Assembly: GCA_014529385.2 (NCBI GenBank)
Contig: CM043948.1
Span: 81,060,760 to 81,124,759 of the forward strand
Reading direction: 5' to 3'
Origin: Adiantum capillus-veneris
Taxonomy: Eukaryota; Streptophyta; Polypodiopsida; Polypodiales; Pteridaceae
DNA length: 64,000 bases
Made by a program: the position numbers and the translations under genes. Positions 1 through 8,704 of this stretch are shown piece by piece. Positions within the stretch are counted from its first letter, which is position 1. Every line of letters begins with the position of its first letter. The notes beneath the pieces are model-generated. The model made no database searches, was not told where the DNA came from, and saw only the letters and a list, made by a program, of their open reading frames with translations.

Positions 1-546
1 CTCTTTGCTTGGTGCAATTGGAACGATGAGGTGTCCGCCTTTAGGTGATAGCTTGCGTTGATTGGTATCCCAATCTGGTACTGCCTTGTACGTTAACATC
101 CATGCGATTCCAAGAATCATTGTCTCATTCATGTGTTCATCTGGTAAGCATACAAACTGATGAGGGCATGAACATCCATGTACTATCACATTTAAGTTTA
201 CTACTCCCAATGTCGGTGTTGGGTTATTATTGCATCCTTTAATAGTCTCTATAGTCAAAGATCAACTTGTTGCTTTCTTGTATGTGGAATAACTGACTGT
301 ATTTACCCGAGCTCCTATATCGACCAATGCATTTGTGCTATGATTGTTTAGTTGTACTTTGATGCGAAGGTCCACTCCATCTAACCACTCATCATCTGTT
401 GACACTGCATCTTTTTGTAATTCCCATAGTCGGTCAACTTGTTCCAGAGTGTTGATGGGAATAGGTATTTGTTGATTTTTGAGAGCAGCTTTCCTTTTGA
501 GTACTTGAAGTCGAGCTTTCTCTTGGGCTTCATCAATAACATGCTA
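1..546 (-). pseudogene. Aspartic protease-like domain downstream of integrase (partial)
   Basis: The minus frame that encodes integrase stays in register through stops at 616-618 and 544-546 and then reads a retropepsin-like domain. An LVDIGA active-site block has its aspartate at 319-321, in a DIGA variant of the usual DTGA or DSGA. An ILG block follows near 109-117 with a W.TYKAVPDW stretch after it. Another in-frame stop lies at 262-264. Retropepsins process gag-pol polyproteins as dimers. In ordinary Ty3/gypsy elements this domain precedes reverse transcriptase, so its place after integrase is odd. The reading could also reflect a rearranged second copy. The domain is cut by the window edge. 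Confidence 0.7.
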
Positions 547-615
547 TCGTTTTATCTTTCTTTGCTTTGCTGCATGCAGCTTTTCTAGCAATTCATTGGT
601 TAGTGGCAAATTGTA

Positions 616-1550
616 CTACTTTAAATGGCATCCACTAATCCAATAATCCATTGTTTCACCATCTAGAGTGGACAACTTAATTGCTCCACTTGGAGATACA
701 TCTTCAGTGATAAACGGTCCGTTTCCCTTTTTCTTAAACTTAGGAATGTGTTGCTTAAGGGAATACACTAAAACTAAGTCCCCTTTTTTGAAGATTTTTG
801 TAATTAGATGGGAATCAAAAAACTGTTTTTGTTTTTGCTTTTGTGCATAGATGTGAGGTACAGCAGTTAGCCTTTGCTCATCAAGCTATTGTAGATCTTC
901 AAGTCTCTCTGGCAATTCATGTCCAGTCCACTCAAGATCCTTAGCTACCCTTAGTGTCGGCAATATAAATTCTATCGGCAGTATGGCATCAAGACCATAA
1001 ACAAGGTTAAAGGGTGTAGCATTTAAAGCTGTCTTGAATGAAACTCTATAAGCCCATAGAGCGGCATGGAGATTCATTTCCCAATCTGTTCTTCTTGAAC
1101 TAACCACTTTAGTCAATACCGAGCTAAGAATTTTATCCGTATGCTCAGCTTGTCCATTTGCTTGTGGGTGATAGGGAGATGATTTGTTATGGATGACCAT
1201 ATATTTATTAAGCAAATACTCAATTACCTCATTGAGGAAATGAGTTCTCCTATCACTGACAATTTCTATTGGTAGTCCATATCTTGTGAACACATTCTCA
1301 TATAAGAATGCGGTTGTGGTTCTGGCATCACTCTTTTGAGTTGCTTTAGCCTCGACCCACTTAGTCAAATAGTTCATAGCTATAATGATATATTGAGCTT
1401 GGGTTCTATAAGCAAGTGGCTGTATTGGTCCAACAAAGTCTATACCCCATTTTGTAAAAGCTCTAGCTCCCATCATTGGTCTTAATGACATGCTATCTAC
1501 ACGGGTTGGCATTTTTGCTCGTTGACATGCATCACACCTTCGAACATATC
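616..1550 (-). pseudogene. Gypsy-1 integrase core and C-terminal domain
   Basis: The open stretch 886-1512 encodes the catalytic core, which joins cDNA to the host genome. It shows D25 (GIDFVG), D87 (VSDRRTHF) and E123 (ANGQAEH), an exact D-D(35)-E spacing. The zinc-finger cysteine pair (RCDACQR) lies just upstream at about 1513-1545 in the same frame. Past a TAG at 886-888 the frame continues into a C-terminal module with a KKGNGPF block, the GPY/F-type motif of Ty3/gypsy integrases, ending near 616. SDRRTHF replaces the common SDRGTHF. The motif residues look intact, but the stop would prevent full-length translation. Confidence 0.9.
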
Positions 1551-1558
1551 CTTGGAAT

Positions 1559-2640
1559 CTACAAAAAGTCTTGCCACCATATGCTTGCCTTTAAGATTTC
1601 TCTTGCGGTGGTTTCACTCGAAAAGTCACCTCCAGCTAATTCAACATGTGCTTGTTCTATAATGGAAATATATTTGTCTTCATTTGCACAAAGACGCAGA
1701 TGTTGATCCTTACCTCTCCGATACAATTTGTTTCCAATAAGAGCATAGTATCTTGCTTCTGTTTCAATTTCTCTTTGACGGCGTTTACTCATATCCTCAG
1801 GAAATGTTCGGCTTGATAAGTAAGTAACTAGATAGTTACTCCACTTAGGAACAAGTGATATTCGGAACAATGTCACATGAGGTATGGGTGCTTGTTTCTG
1901 GCGTTGAGGACAATGAACATCACTCCTCATGTTTGGCCAAAATACTCCAAGTCTCAAGATCCATTGCATAGTTTGGTGTTCCGCAAAGTGTAGTGCTACT
2001 ATGGTATATTGTGCTTGACTTAGGTATTGTGTTTTCTCCTCAGGAATAATACACAAAAGCAATATTCCATCTCGATTTCTTTTGTACAACCTTCCAACTA
2101 GTAATCGATACATAGCCAATTGCTTAATTAATCTGATTGTAATAGGAAGTGGTATTTGCAAATCCACTTTTGACCATCGAGGTTTCATTTCAATAGAGAA
2201 TAGATATGCATCTGGTAGATCATCATCTACTCCCTTAAGTGGTTCTTCTGAAACAATCCTTGACAAATGATTTGCTCTTTGAAGAGTGGTGCCCTTTTTC
2301 ACAACTACAGCGAAATCAAATTCCAGAAGGATGATGAACCATTTCACTATTCTTCTTGTGTTGCATGGCTTGTTGACCAAGTACAATAAGGCTTGGTGGT
2401 CCACAAAGAACACAAATTTGTTAGCTAATAGGTAATGTCTATACTTTTTAATGGCATAGATCATTCCTAATCCTTCCCTTTTTGTGGTTGTATAGTTTTT
2501 CTCTGCCATATTCAATTGTCTACTAGCATAAGAAATAGGAAAATCAACTTTCCCCTCTCCTGGTTGAGCTAGTATACACCCAATGACAAAATTGGAAGCA
2601 TCTACATGTATGTGGAATATTAAGCTTATTCCAATTTGGT
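1559..2640 (-). pseudogene. Gypsy-1 RNase H followed by two HHCC-like blocks
   Basis: The open stretch 1559-2515 begins inside RNase H, the enzyme that degrades the RNA strand after reverse transcription: FVFFVDHQAL and the WF...LEFDF wall are typical of Ty3/gypsy. The VDAS start of RNase H lies upstream, near 2600, in a shifted frame. Residues 137-205 resemble an integrase N-terminal zinc domain (LYKRNRDG, then H176 and H180, then a degraded cysteine half). Residues 256-318 repeat the pattern (LYRRGKD, H290, with D297 where a second His is usual, then WWQDFL). A frameshift near 1555 separates this from the cysteine pair feeding integrase. Two tandem zinc-like blocks are unusual. Confidence 0.8.
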
Positions 2641-2804
2641 GCTTTCAAGATTGGAGCTGAGGTGAGAGCTTACTTAAGCTTCATGAAGGATTCTTCACAC
2701 TCATCAGTCCATTCAAAGAGTGTAATCAAGCTATACATGGGTTTTGCAATTATAGCATACATGTAAATGAATCATCTGTAATATCCACAATGTCCCATGA
2801 AAGC

Positions 2805-3377
2805 TTAAACCCCTTTTACTGTTGTCGATCTAGGCAAATCAACAATAACATGAATTTTATCCATATCAGTAGCTATGCTGTTTTTTGACACTATATGTCC
2901 AAGAATTTCTCCTTGTCTGCCCATAAATGTGCACTTTTCAGGATTTAAGCAAATCCTATAAACTCTACATTTTTCAAATGCCTTTTTGAGGTGCTCAAAA
3001 TGATCATCACAAATTGATGAGTGTACGCATAGATGATCCATATATACTTCCAAGAAATTCCGAAGGTATTATTTAAAAGCATGGCTCATCAATCTTTGGA
3101 AGGTGGTAGGAGTATTAGTTAACCCAAAAGGCATAACCTAACAGGCAAAAATACCCCATTCAGTTGCAAAGGCAGTTTTATGCTGATCTTTGGGGTAAAC
3201 CAAAAGTTCATTGTATCTTAAAAAGCCATCTAAAAAGCTGTAAGCTTCTTTTCTTGCAATTCCTTCTAAAACATGATCAGTGATCGGAAGAGGAAAGTTG
3301 TCTCTAATGGTAACTACATTCACTTTCTTGAGATTGACACACACTCTTACTTTTCCATTTTTCTTGGGTACTACCAC
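2805..3377 (-). pseudogene. Gypsy-1 reverse transcriptase remnant
   Basis: Two minus-strand open stretches, 3138-3377 and 2805-3053, encode the fingers and palm of a Ty3/gypsy reverse transcriptase. Visible blocks are VVPKKNGKVRVCV, LPITDHVLEG, HKTAFATEWG, and a degraded catalytic box reading VYMDH instead of VYMDD (histidine codon at 3033-3035). LNPEKCTFM and ILGHIVS follow, as expected for the thumb. The two parts are separated by a frame change, and the N-terminal end is cut at about 3375 by a junction with Copia-1. Loss of the second catalytic aspartate alone should abolish polymerisation. Confidence 0.9.
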
Positions 3378-3945
3378 AAAACAGGCTTAGGATTTTCTAG
3401 CCGGTCTTTATGCAAGCCGCAATGAGGCTAAAATTGCATTGTTGCATAAAGAGCTGAAATCAAAGATTATGCATGAGGAAGATGAAATGGACACTTTCCT
3501 TGCTGGTGTCAAGGATGTTAATGAGCAACTAATATCTATAGGAGAAACAGTTCACTTGTGCAGACTGTTCTTGATGCTTTGCCAGATTCTTACCAGACTT
3601 TTGCTAGTACTTGGAGACTTAGGACCTAAAGAAATCCTGAAGTTGTCAAGTTTGATACTTTATGCACATTGTTGTTGCAAGAGTCACTTTCTAGAAAAAA
3701 TAGGACTAGGCAGCATGTAGTTGAACATGTTTTTATTGCAGCTCAAAGAAAAGGTGGGAGAAGCAGCAATGTAACCACTTCTTATGGTTCTTCTGTGAGT
3801 GGAAAATCACGTGTTCCTAATGCTTTTGTTGGCAGCAATTTGTCTAGAAATTCTGGTGATAAGGGCAAAAAGAAGATGCGTTGCCATTAGTGTAAAGCTA
3901 ATGATCACTTGATCAAGCAACGTCCTAAGTTGAAGGCCAAAGAGG
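3376..3945 (+). pseudogene. Copia-1 gag remnant with zinc knuckle
   Basis: Starting at the truncation, the plus strand reads a copia gag (UBN2-type) stretch: DFLAGLYASRNEAKI, then KSKIMHEED and DTFLAGVKDVNEQL. Gag packages the element RNA into cytoplasmic particles. A stop and frame changes occur between 3550 and 3670. The frame then continues through a basic stretch into a CCHC zinc knuckle near 3880-3925, where an in-frame TAG replaces one residue and the last cysteine is arginine. A normal copia gag would begin roughly 200-300 bp further upstream, so the N-terminus is lost. Confidence 0.8.
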
Positions 3946-4079
3946 CAAAGAAGAAAGAGGGTGGTTCCACTGCAAATGCTGGTTCCACTACAAATGCAGC
4001 TATTGTTGAGGCTTCTGTGAAAGGAGACTGTGATGTTGATGTTAATGCATAATGGGCTTTTAGTGCAGAGTGTATCTAT

Positions 4080-4490
4080 AATCCTACTGTCCATGATGCA
4101 TGGATGTCAGTTGCTGCAGAGTCACATGTGTGGTATTTTGACAATAGTGCTACAAAGCACATTGCCTCACATCGTGATTTGTTCACCTCTCTCGAGTCTA
4201 CCCCTCATGGGAATTCAATCACTTGTGCCAACAATGCCTCTTATCCGGTTCAAAAGATTGTGCTTACTATTGTAAATGGCAGTTCTTTCACACTTGTTGA
4301 TGCACTTTATGTACGTGGGATCAAGAAGAATCTTTTGTCTGTATCTGCACTTGCTAGACTTGGACTTGTAGTCAAATTTGTGGATGACAGATGTACATTA
4401 CATGATCTTAGTTTCGGTGACGAAATTGTTGCATCTGGCATTTTTTGCCGTGGGTTGTATAAGCTCACTTTGCATGACAAATGTGGGTAA
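4080..4490 (+). pseudogene. Copia-1 protease remnant
   Basis: The stretch 4104-4490 (128 aa) begins SVAAESHVWYFDNSATKHI, which aligns with the copia protease active site WYxDSGAT. Here the glycine is serine and the serine asparagine (DNSA), so activity is doubtful. The following LVDALYVRGIKKNLLSVSAL is the conserved run after the protease that leads to the GAG-pre-integrase region. A copia protease cleaves gag from pol inside the particle. It lies in the expected place between the zinc knuckle and integrase. Confidence 0.85.
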
Positions 4491-4494
4491 AATT

Positions 4495-5454
4495 TTGCAA
4501 ATGCAGTTGTAGATTCAAGGGCTGTTTCAGATGCAAAACTGTGCCATGCATGTTTTGGGCATTTGAATTTTGCTAGTTTGCTGCGTTCGCAAAAATCTAA
4601 TACAGTTGCTTCTTTGCCGCCTCTTGAAGCAATTGTCAAACATGTTTGTGAAGGCTGTATTTTGGGTAAAATGCAGCGTGCTAAGTTTTTAAAGGATGGT
4701 CCGTTCGTGCTACATGCAGATTGCAACTTGTGCATAGTGATGTTTGTGGGCCTATGCAAACTCCTTCCTTGGGAAATTATTTGTACTTTGTGTCTGTCAT
4801 TGATGAAGACTACTCCAGGAATGAATGGGTATATCCATTGAAACCTAAGGCCAAAGTATTTATGTGCTTCAAATAATGTTTGGCTATGGCTAAAAATGTC
4901 TCGAAATGTATTATGGGCACCCTTCATTCCGATCGAGGGGGGGAGTATATGTCTCATTAATTTAATGCATTTTTGACTAGTCGTGGGATAAAACACCAAT
5001 GTACAGTGCGTTATATGCTTCATCAAAATGGTGTTGTTGAGAGGAAAACAGGTCACTTACAGAAATGGCACGATGTATAGTCAAAAGTCAAGCTTTTTTG
5101 CATTCTTTTTGGCTTGAGTCCATCATGTGTGCCACTTATGTACTAAACAGGTGTCCTACGAAAGCTTTGCAGTCTATTACTCCATATGAAGCATGGCATG
5201 ATAGAAAGCCTTCTATTGAGCACATGCGTGTTTTTGGTTGTTTGGCATATGCTTTGATGCCACAAAGACAACGTAGAAAGTTGGATGATAAGGCTGTCAA
5301 ATGTATTTTTGTTGGTTATAGTGCTGCAAGCAAAGGTTACAGGTTGTATCACCCACAAAGAAAGCGTATTCTTGTTTCACAGGATGTTGTGTTTGTGGAA
5401 AATTTTGTTCAGCCCTTGCTGTCATGTACTAGAGAAAATAATGTAAGCTCATAG
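4495..5454 (+). pseudogene. Copia-1 integrase remnant
   Basis: A zinc-binding N-terminus is visible from about 4540 (CHACFGHLNF ... CEGCILGKMQ). The catalytic core follows in fragments: a DVCGPM block near 4740, a DYSRN block near 4815, HSDRGGEYM near 4927 and NGVVERK near 5032. The stretch 5065-5454 gives the C-terminal part (YVLNRCPTKAL, TPYEAWHDRKP, VFGCLAYAL). Integrase inserts the cDNA into chromosomes. Frame changes at about 4740-4870 and 5060 and several stops show decay. The order is normal for copia. Confidence 0.88.
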
Positions 5455-5469
5455 GACATTTATGACACT

Positions 5470-5736
5470 TTGTTGCCTCTTTTCAATGGTGAAATTACGA
5501 ATGTAAATTCCAATGAGGCAAATGTACAGCCTATGGGGGTTTCTGAAAATGTTACAGATCAGTGTATTACTGATGTAGATATACATGATGTACTTGATGA
5601 GGAAAGGGCTGAAAATGAGCAGGCTAGAGGTATGCCAAATTGGCTGGTGCACACTTTGCGTGATAGAAAATTGGATGCACTTTTGTCTAGTTGTACTCTT
5701 TCAGGCTCATGCCATGCCTCTTATGCATCAGATTAA
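5470..5736 (+). pseudogene. Copia-1 integrase to RT linker
   Basis: This 88-residue stretch is acidic and low in recognisable motifs, which is usual for the linker between integrase and reverse transcriptase in copia polyproteins. It ends in a run resembling the start of the RVT_2 region (TLRDRKLDALLSS). I assign it only by position and frame continuity with the flanking domains. Confidence 0.55.
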
Positions 5737-5742
5737 TATGCT

Positions 5743-6436
5743 TTGGCTGTGTCTAGCTTGCATGATGTTGAGGAACCTCTATCTTTTGATGAAGCACAGA
5801 ATTCAAAAAATTGGATGGCTGCCATGCAATCAGAATATGATGCACTTATAGAAAACGACACATGGACTTTATGTGTTTACAAGTTGAAACGCAAGCCAGA
5901 TGGTGAGGTTGATCGCCATAAGGCTCGACTTATTGCAAAGGGTTACACACAATAAAAAGGCATAGATTATGAAGAGACTTGATCCCACTTGTCGTATGAC
6001 TACTGTGCATTTTCTATGTGAATTGGCAGCTCATTTTGGTTGGGATGTACATCAATCAAACATTGTTACTACCTTCTTGTATGGTGACATATTTGAGGAA
6101 GTTTATGTAAAGCAGCTTCACAGTTTTGTCAAGAAAGGACAAGAGGATCAGGTGTGCAAATGTAACAAAGCTTTGCATGGGTTAAAGCAATTTCCTCGTG
6201 CTTGGTATGAGAAAGCTAACACTCATTTGGTCAAACGAGTCTTTTGTAACAGTCCAATAGAAAGCACATTGTATGTCAAGCCTGAGAGGGATGTACTTCT
6301 CATTGTTTTTCATTATGTGGATTATTTGCTGATCACTAGTCCGAATGAGACACATATTGATGAATTTAAGGTTGATTTGAATGCTACTTTCAAGATGAAA
6401 GATTTGGGGTTGCTGCATCATTACTTGGGCATATAG
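5743..6436 (+). pseudogene. Copia-1 reverse transcriptase remnant
   Basis: Two open stretches, 5743-5955 and 5969-6436, encode the copia polymerase (RVT_2): KNWMAAMQSEYDAL, HKARLIAKGYTQ, a GWDVHQSNIVTTFL run, KALHGLKQFPRAWYE and a catalytic box reading HYVDYLLI where YVDDLLI is usual. The second catalytic aspartate is tyrosine. A stop plus frame slip at 5953-5968 removes the KGID.. to SPT.. segment. The enzyme copies element RNA into DNA; this copy cannot. Confidence 0.92.
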
Positions 6437-6975
6437 TTTAAGCAGTGTGATGGTGGTATTGCCTTGTGTCAGAAAAGTTACATAGAGACATTGCTATGTA
6501 AGTTTGGACTTGAGGATTGCAAACCTATTGCCACTCCTATGGAAACAGGTTTGAAGTTGAGTCTACATGATGCTGGTGATCCTACTGATGTCACTCTTTA
6601 CCAAACTGTCGTTGGATGCCTCATTTATGTATGCAACATGAGGCCGGATATTCAGCTTGTAGTCTCACAGATCAGCAGATTTATGCATAGCCCAGGGTCT
6701 AAGCATTGGCAGGCTGTCAAGAGGATTTTCTGCTACTTGAGTGGCACTTTACATCTTGGCTTTTTTTATCCCAAGGGGGGATCATTGCCGCCAGACTTAC
6801 ATGCTTTTTCGGACTCAGATTGGGCTAGTTGTTTTGACACGCGAGTGTCCACAAGTGGTTTTTGTTTCGTGCTTGGCAATTTATGTATATCATGGTTGAG
6901 CAAGAAGCAACCTACTATGGCCACTTCTAGTTGTGAGGCTCTGTACAGGGTAGTCTTCACAGCTACGGTTGAGTG
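6437..6975 (+). pseudogene. Copia-1 RNase H, N-terminal half
   Basis: After a stop near 6434 the frame continues through the polymerase thumb (CKPIATPMETG, YQTVVGCLIY, RPDIQLVVSQISRFMHSPG) into RNase H (LHAFSDSDWASCFDTR, TSGFCFVLG, SWLSKKQPTMATSSCEALY). The domain stops at 6975, where the TR-GAG-B LTR begins, between the codons for ECV and the rest. The second half is found at 23121-23416, after the insertion. DSDWA and SSCEA carry the usual catalytic residues. Confidence 0.92.
6971..6975 (+). repeat. Target-site duplication GAGTG (left copy)
   Basis: GAGTG immediately precedes the TGTAAGG start of the TR-GAG-B LTR. The identical GAGTG at 23121-23125 follows the CTCACA end of the other LTR. 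Removing the element and one copy restores continuous copia RNase H sequence across the site, apart from a TAG where tryptophan is expected. Confidence 0.95.
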
Positions 6976-7142
6976 TGTAAGGTCTCCGACCCCGAGCTAA
7001 AAGAACACCATTGTACCATGAAACAATCATAATGGAAAAAGTTACTATTTTTAGTAATTTTCCAAAATCTATCGATGCCATGATGTTTAGAATGCTATAC
7101 AGCTTCCAAAAGTGAATTAAAATAATTTTTGTGAAAATTTTT
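6976..7142 (+). repeat. TR-GAG-B left LTR, first part
   Basis: This segment matches the first 160 bp of the right LTR at 20321-20480 with scattered substitutions and small indels. It ends in an AT-rich run at 7142 where TR-GAG-C has inserted. The match resumes at 16096 with AATTCCAAAAATAG, which follows directly in the right LTR at about 20482. Confidence 0.93.
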
Positions 7143-7349
7143 TGTTAACCCTCACGGCTCACGGACATCATATCACCTACGACGGACGTTGTCCGTCGTA
7201 TTATTTACTTGGTAGAGTCAAGTACCGGGCTTGTCGGTCCAATAGAAAATGGGTAAGAGTGATCGCCGATGAGAGACGCACTCTAACTGGAACATTCAAG
7301 GGATTAGTTGGCTAAGCCTGGGCGCCCAAGTGTGAATGGGGTGAGCTCA

Positions 7350-7357
7350 TATAAAAG
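7350..7357 (+). promoter_or_regulatory. TATA box in TR-GAG-C left LTR
   Basis: TATAAAAG lies in the context GAGCTCATATAAAAGTC. The same octamer occupies the matching place in the right LTR at 15683-15690. It is the likely core promoter defining the U3/R border. Confidence 0.75.
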
Positions 7358-7463
7358 TCAACTAAACCTAAAATTCACTCATTCTCTCATTTGTGCAATT
7401 GAAGAGTGCTCTTGCTCCATCTCCATCTTCTTCTTCTTCATCTCCTTGTGTGTGTGTGTATGC

Positions 7464-7472
7464 GAGAGCGAG

Positions 7473-7550
<78 letters not shown>
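7464..7550 (+). repeat. (GA)n microsatellite in LTR
   Basis: An almost pure GA tract of roughly 85 bp follows a few GCGAGA variants. The right LTR has a GT tract and then a shorter GA tract at the same place (15780-15857), so the tract has changed length since insertion. Serine-leucine and glutamate-arginine open frames over it are artefacts. Confidence 0.95.
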
Positions 7551-7551
<1 letters not shown>

Positions 7552-7770
7552 ACTACGGCGGCGAGGCGGTTGAGCGCGGCGTAGCAGCGTCTCCCTCTTC
7601 TTCGCGGCGAGGAATCCTCCACGAAGCAAGCGTAGAGCAGTGAGTGACACACCATCATCATCTTTGAGCTTACTAGTTTAGGCTTGTTGTGTGCTTGGAG
7701 CCATTTGTGGCTCGCATCGGTGTATCGGCAAGTTCCTTACATTGACACGTGCGACATACGTGCACATTTT

Positions 7771-7788
7771 TGGCGCCGCTGCCGGGGA
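7771..7788 (+). other. Primer binding site, tRNA-Asp type
   Basis: TGGCGCCGCTGCCGGGGA begins four bases after the LTR end. It matches the well-known Athila/Tat-type site TGGCGCCGTTGCCGGGGA, complementary to the 3' end of plant tRNA-Asp, with one mismatch. It primes minus-strand cDNA synthesis. Confidence 0.85.
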
Positions 7789-8704
7789 TTGCCATACACT
7801 AAGCTTGAATGGCACTCTGTGCTTCTTTTGTGGTGCAATTTCAATTGTAGGAAAGGTAAGGAAGGAGGGTGTGTGTGTTGAGAAGAAGGATTTTGTGTTA
7901 TACTGTGTTTTTTTTTTTGGTTAATGGAGTTTTCAAAGGTACTGTGTTTATTCTTTGTGTATTAAGGTTGTTAGTTTTCTGTGTAATATAATATACAGTA
8001 AGTAGGAAGTAGATCTGTGAGAGCTAATAGAGTGTGTTAGTGTGTAACAGTAGGTGTATTAGTTAGAAGTAGGTAGATAGAGTGTGTGTGTGCCCTCGCG
8101 CAGGCCGAGGCGACCTTATCCTTTAAAAATAAAAATATAAAAAAATATAAAACTTTTTAAAGGTAGGACCGGGATCGGGAATATCTCCCAGATCCAAGCT
8201 CAAGATCACGCTCAGGCCTAGGCCTCAGTCGCCTTTTAAAATTACGAATTTTAGCTTCACACGTAGCTAAAAATCGATTTTTTGAGGACCAACGGAACTT
8301 TAGATGCCCGAAAATTATGCTATAAAGCACAAAGCGACCCTCTAAGTGATTCGCTCGTTTCGAGCTATCACACACTTTAATTAAAAAAAATAAAACATTA
8401 AAAAATATTAAAAAATATTAAAAACGTAAAAAACACGAGTGAAAACGGATGCTTAAAAAAGGTAAGCGATTAACCTTCGAGGTTATTCTCCGATGCTTGT
8501 AGGGTGCCAAAGGCACATGCATCTGTGCTCTGGTTGTGTGCTAGAGACAGAGCAACTAGAGAGAATTTCGACTTACACGAGTTCTCAATATCCACCTACT
8601 TTAGGTTCCGGGCTCTCGGCGGGGACCCAAGGTAGTACAAACCAAGACCCGAACATAGCGGCTAGTGACTCTTCCTCTGACGACGATGTCATGAGGGTTT
8701 CCCA
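7789..8704 (+). other. TR-GAG-C leader, non-coding
   Basis: This 0.9-kb stretch between primer site and gag holds GT-rich text, an AT-rich run near 8120-8160 and a second near 8380-8430. A short open frame at 8493-8783 has no recognised domain and overlaps the gag start in another frame. I see no gene here. Confidence 0.6.

Larger units (their letters stand above)
1..3375 (-). mobile_element. Gypsy-1, pol part of a minus-strand Ty3/gypsy element
   Basis: Read on the minus strand this block gives reverse transcriptase, RNase H, two zinc-binding-like blocks, integrase and then a protease-like domain that runs off the left edge. The gag, primer site and 5' LTR of what I take to be the same element lie at 23722-27736, beyond the copia insertion. 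The coding part is broken by stops and frameshifts, so the copy is dead. The 3' LTR, if present, is outside the window. That the two parts belong together is inferred from strand, order and their abutment on both sides of Copia-1. Confidence 0.85.
3376..6975 (+). mobile_element. Copia-1, 5'-truncated Ty1/copia element (first part)
   Basis: The plus strand reads gag, protease, integrase, reverse transcriptase and the first half of RNase H in the copia order, then is interrupted at 6975 by TR-GAG-B. It resumes at 23121 and ends in a 228-bp 3' LTR at 23721. The 5' LTR, primer site and gag N-terminus are missing. The element starts directly inside gag next to the Gypsy-1 reverse transcriptase, which implies a deletion across the old left boundary. 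Many stops and frameshifts mark it as an old copy. Confidence 0.9.
7143..7766 (+). repeat. TR-GAG-C left LTR (624 bp)
   Basis: It starts TGTTAACC and ends TGCACA. It pairs with 15483-16095 over its full length apart from a short insertion near 7192 (GTCCGTC) and different microsatellite lengths. A GA microsatellite fills 7464-7550, about 110 bp downstream of the TATA box, so it would lie in the transcribed leader. Confidence 0.93.

Noticed and set aside
4307-5056. 249-codon minus-strand frame across Copia-1 integrase
   Set aside because: It is the antisense shadow of recognisable copia integrase text on the plus strand.
7368-7661. Serine-leucine and glutamate-arginine open frames over GA tracts (also at 15712-15978, 41144-41347, 40903-41319)
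   Set aside because: They exist only because a dinucleotide repeat has no stops. No flanking coding signal and different lengths in the two LTRs of one element.
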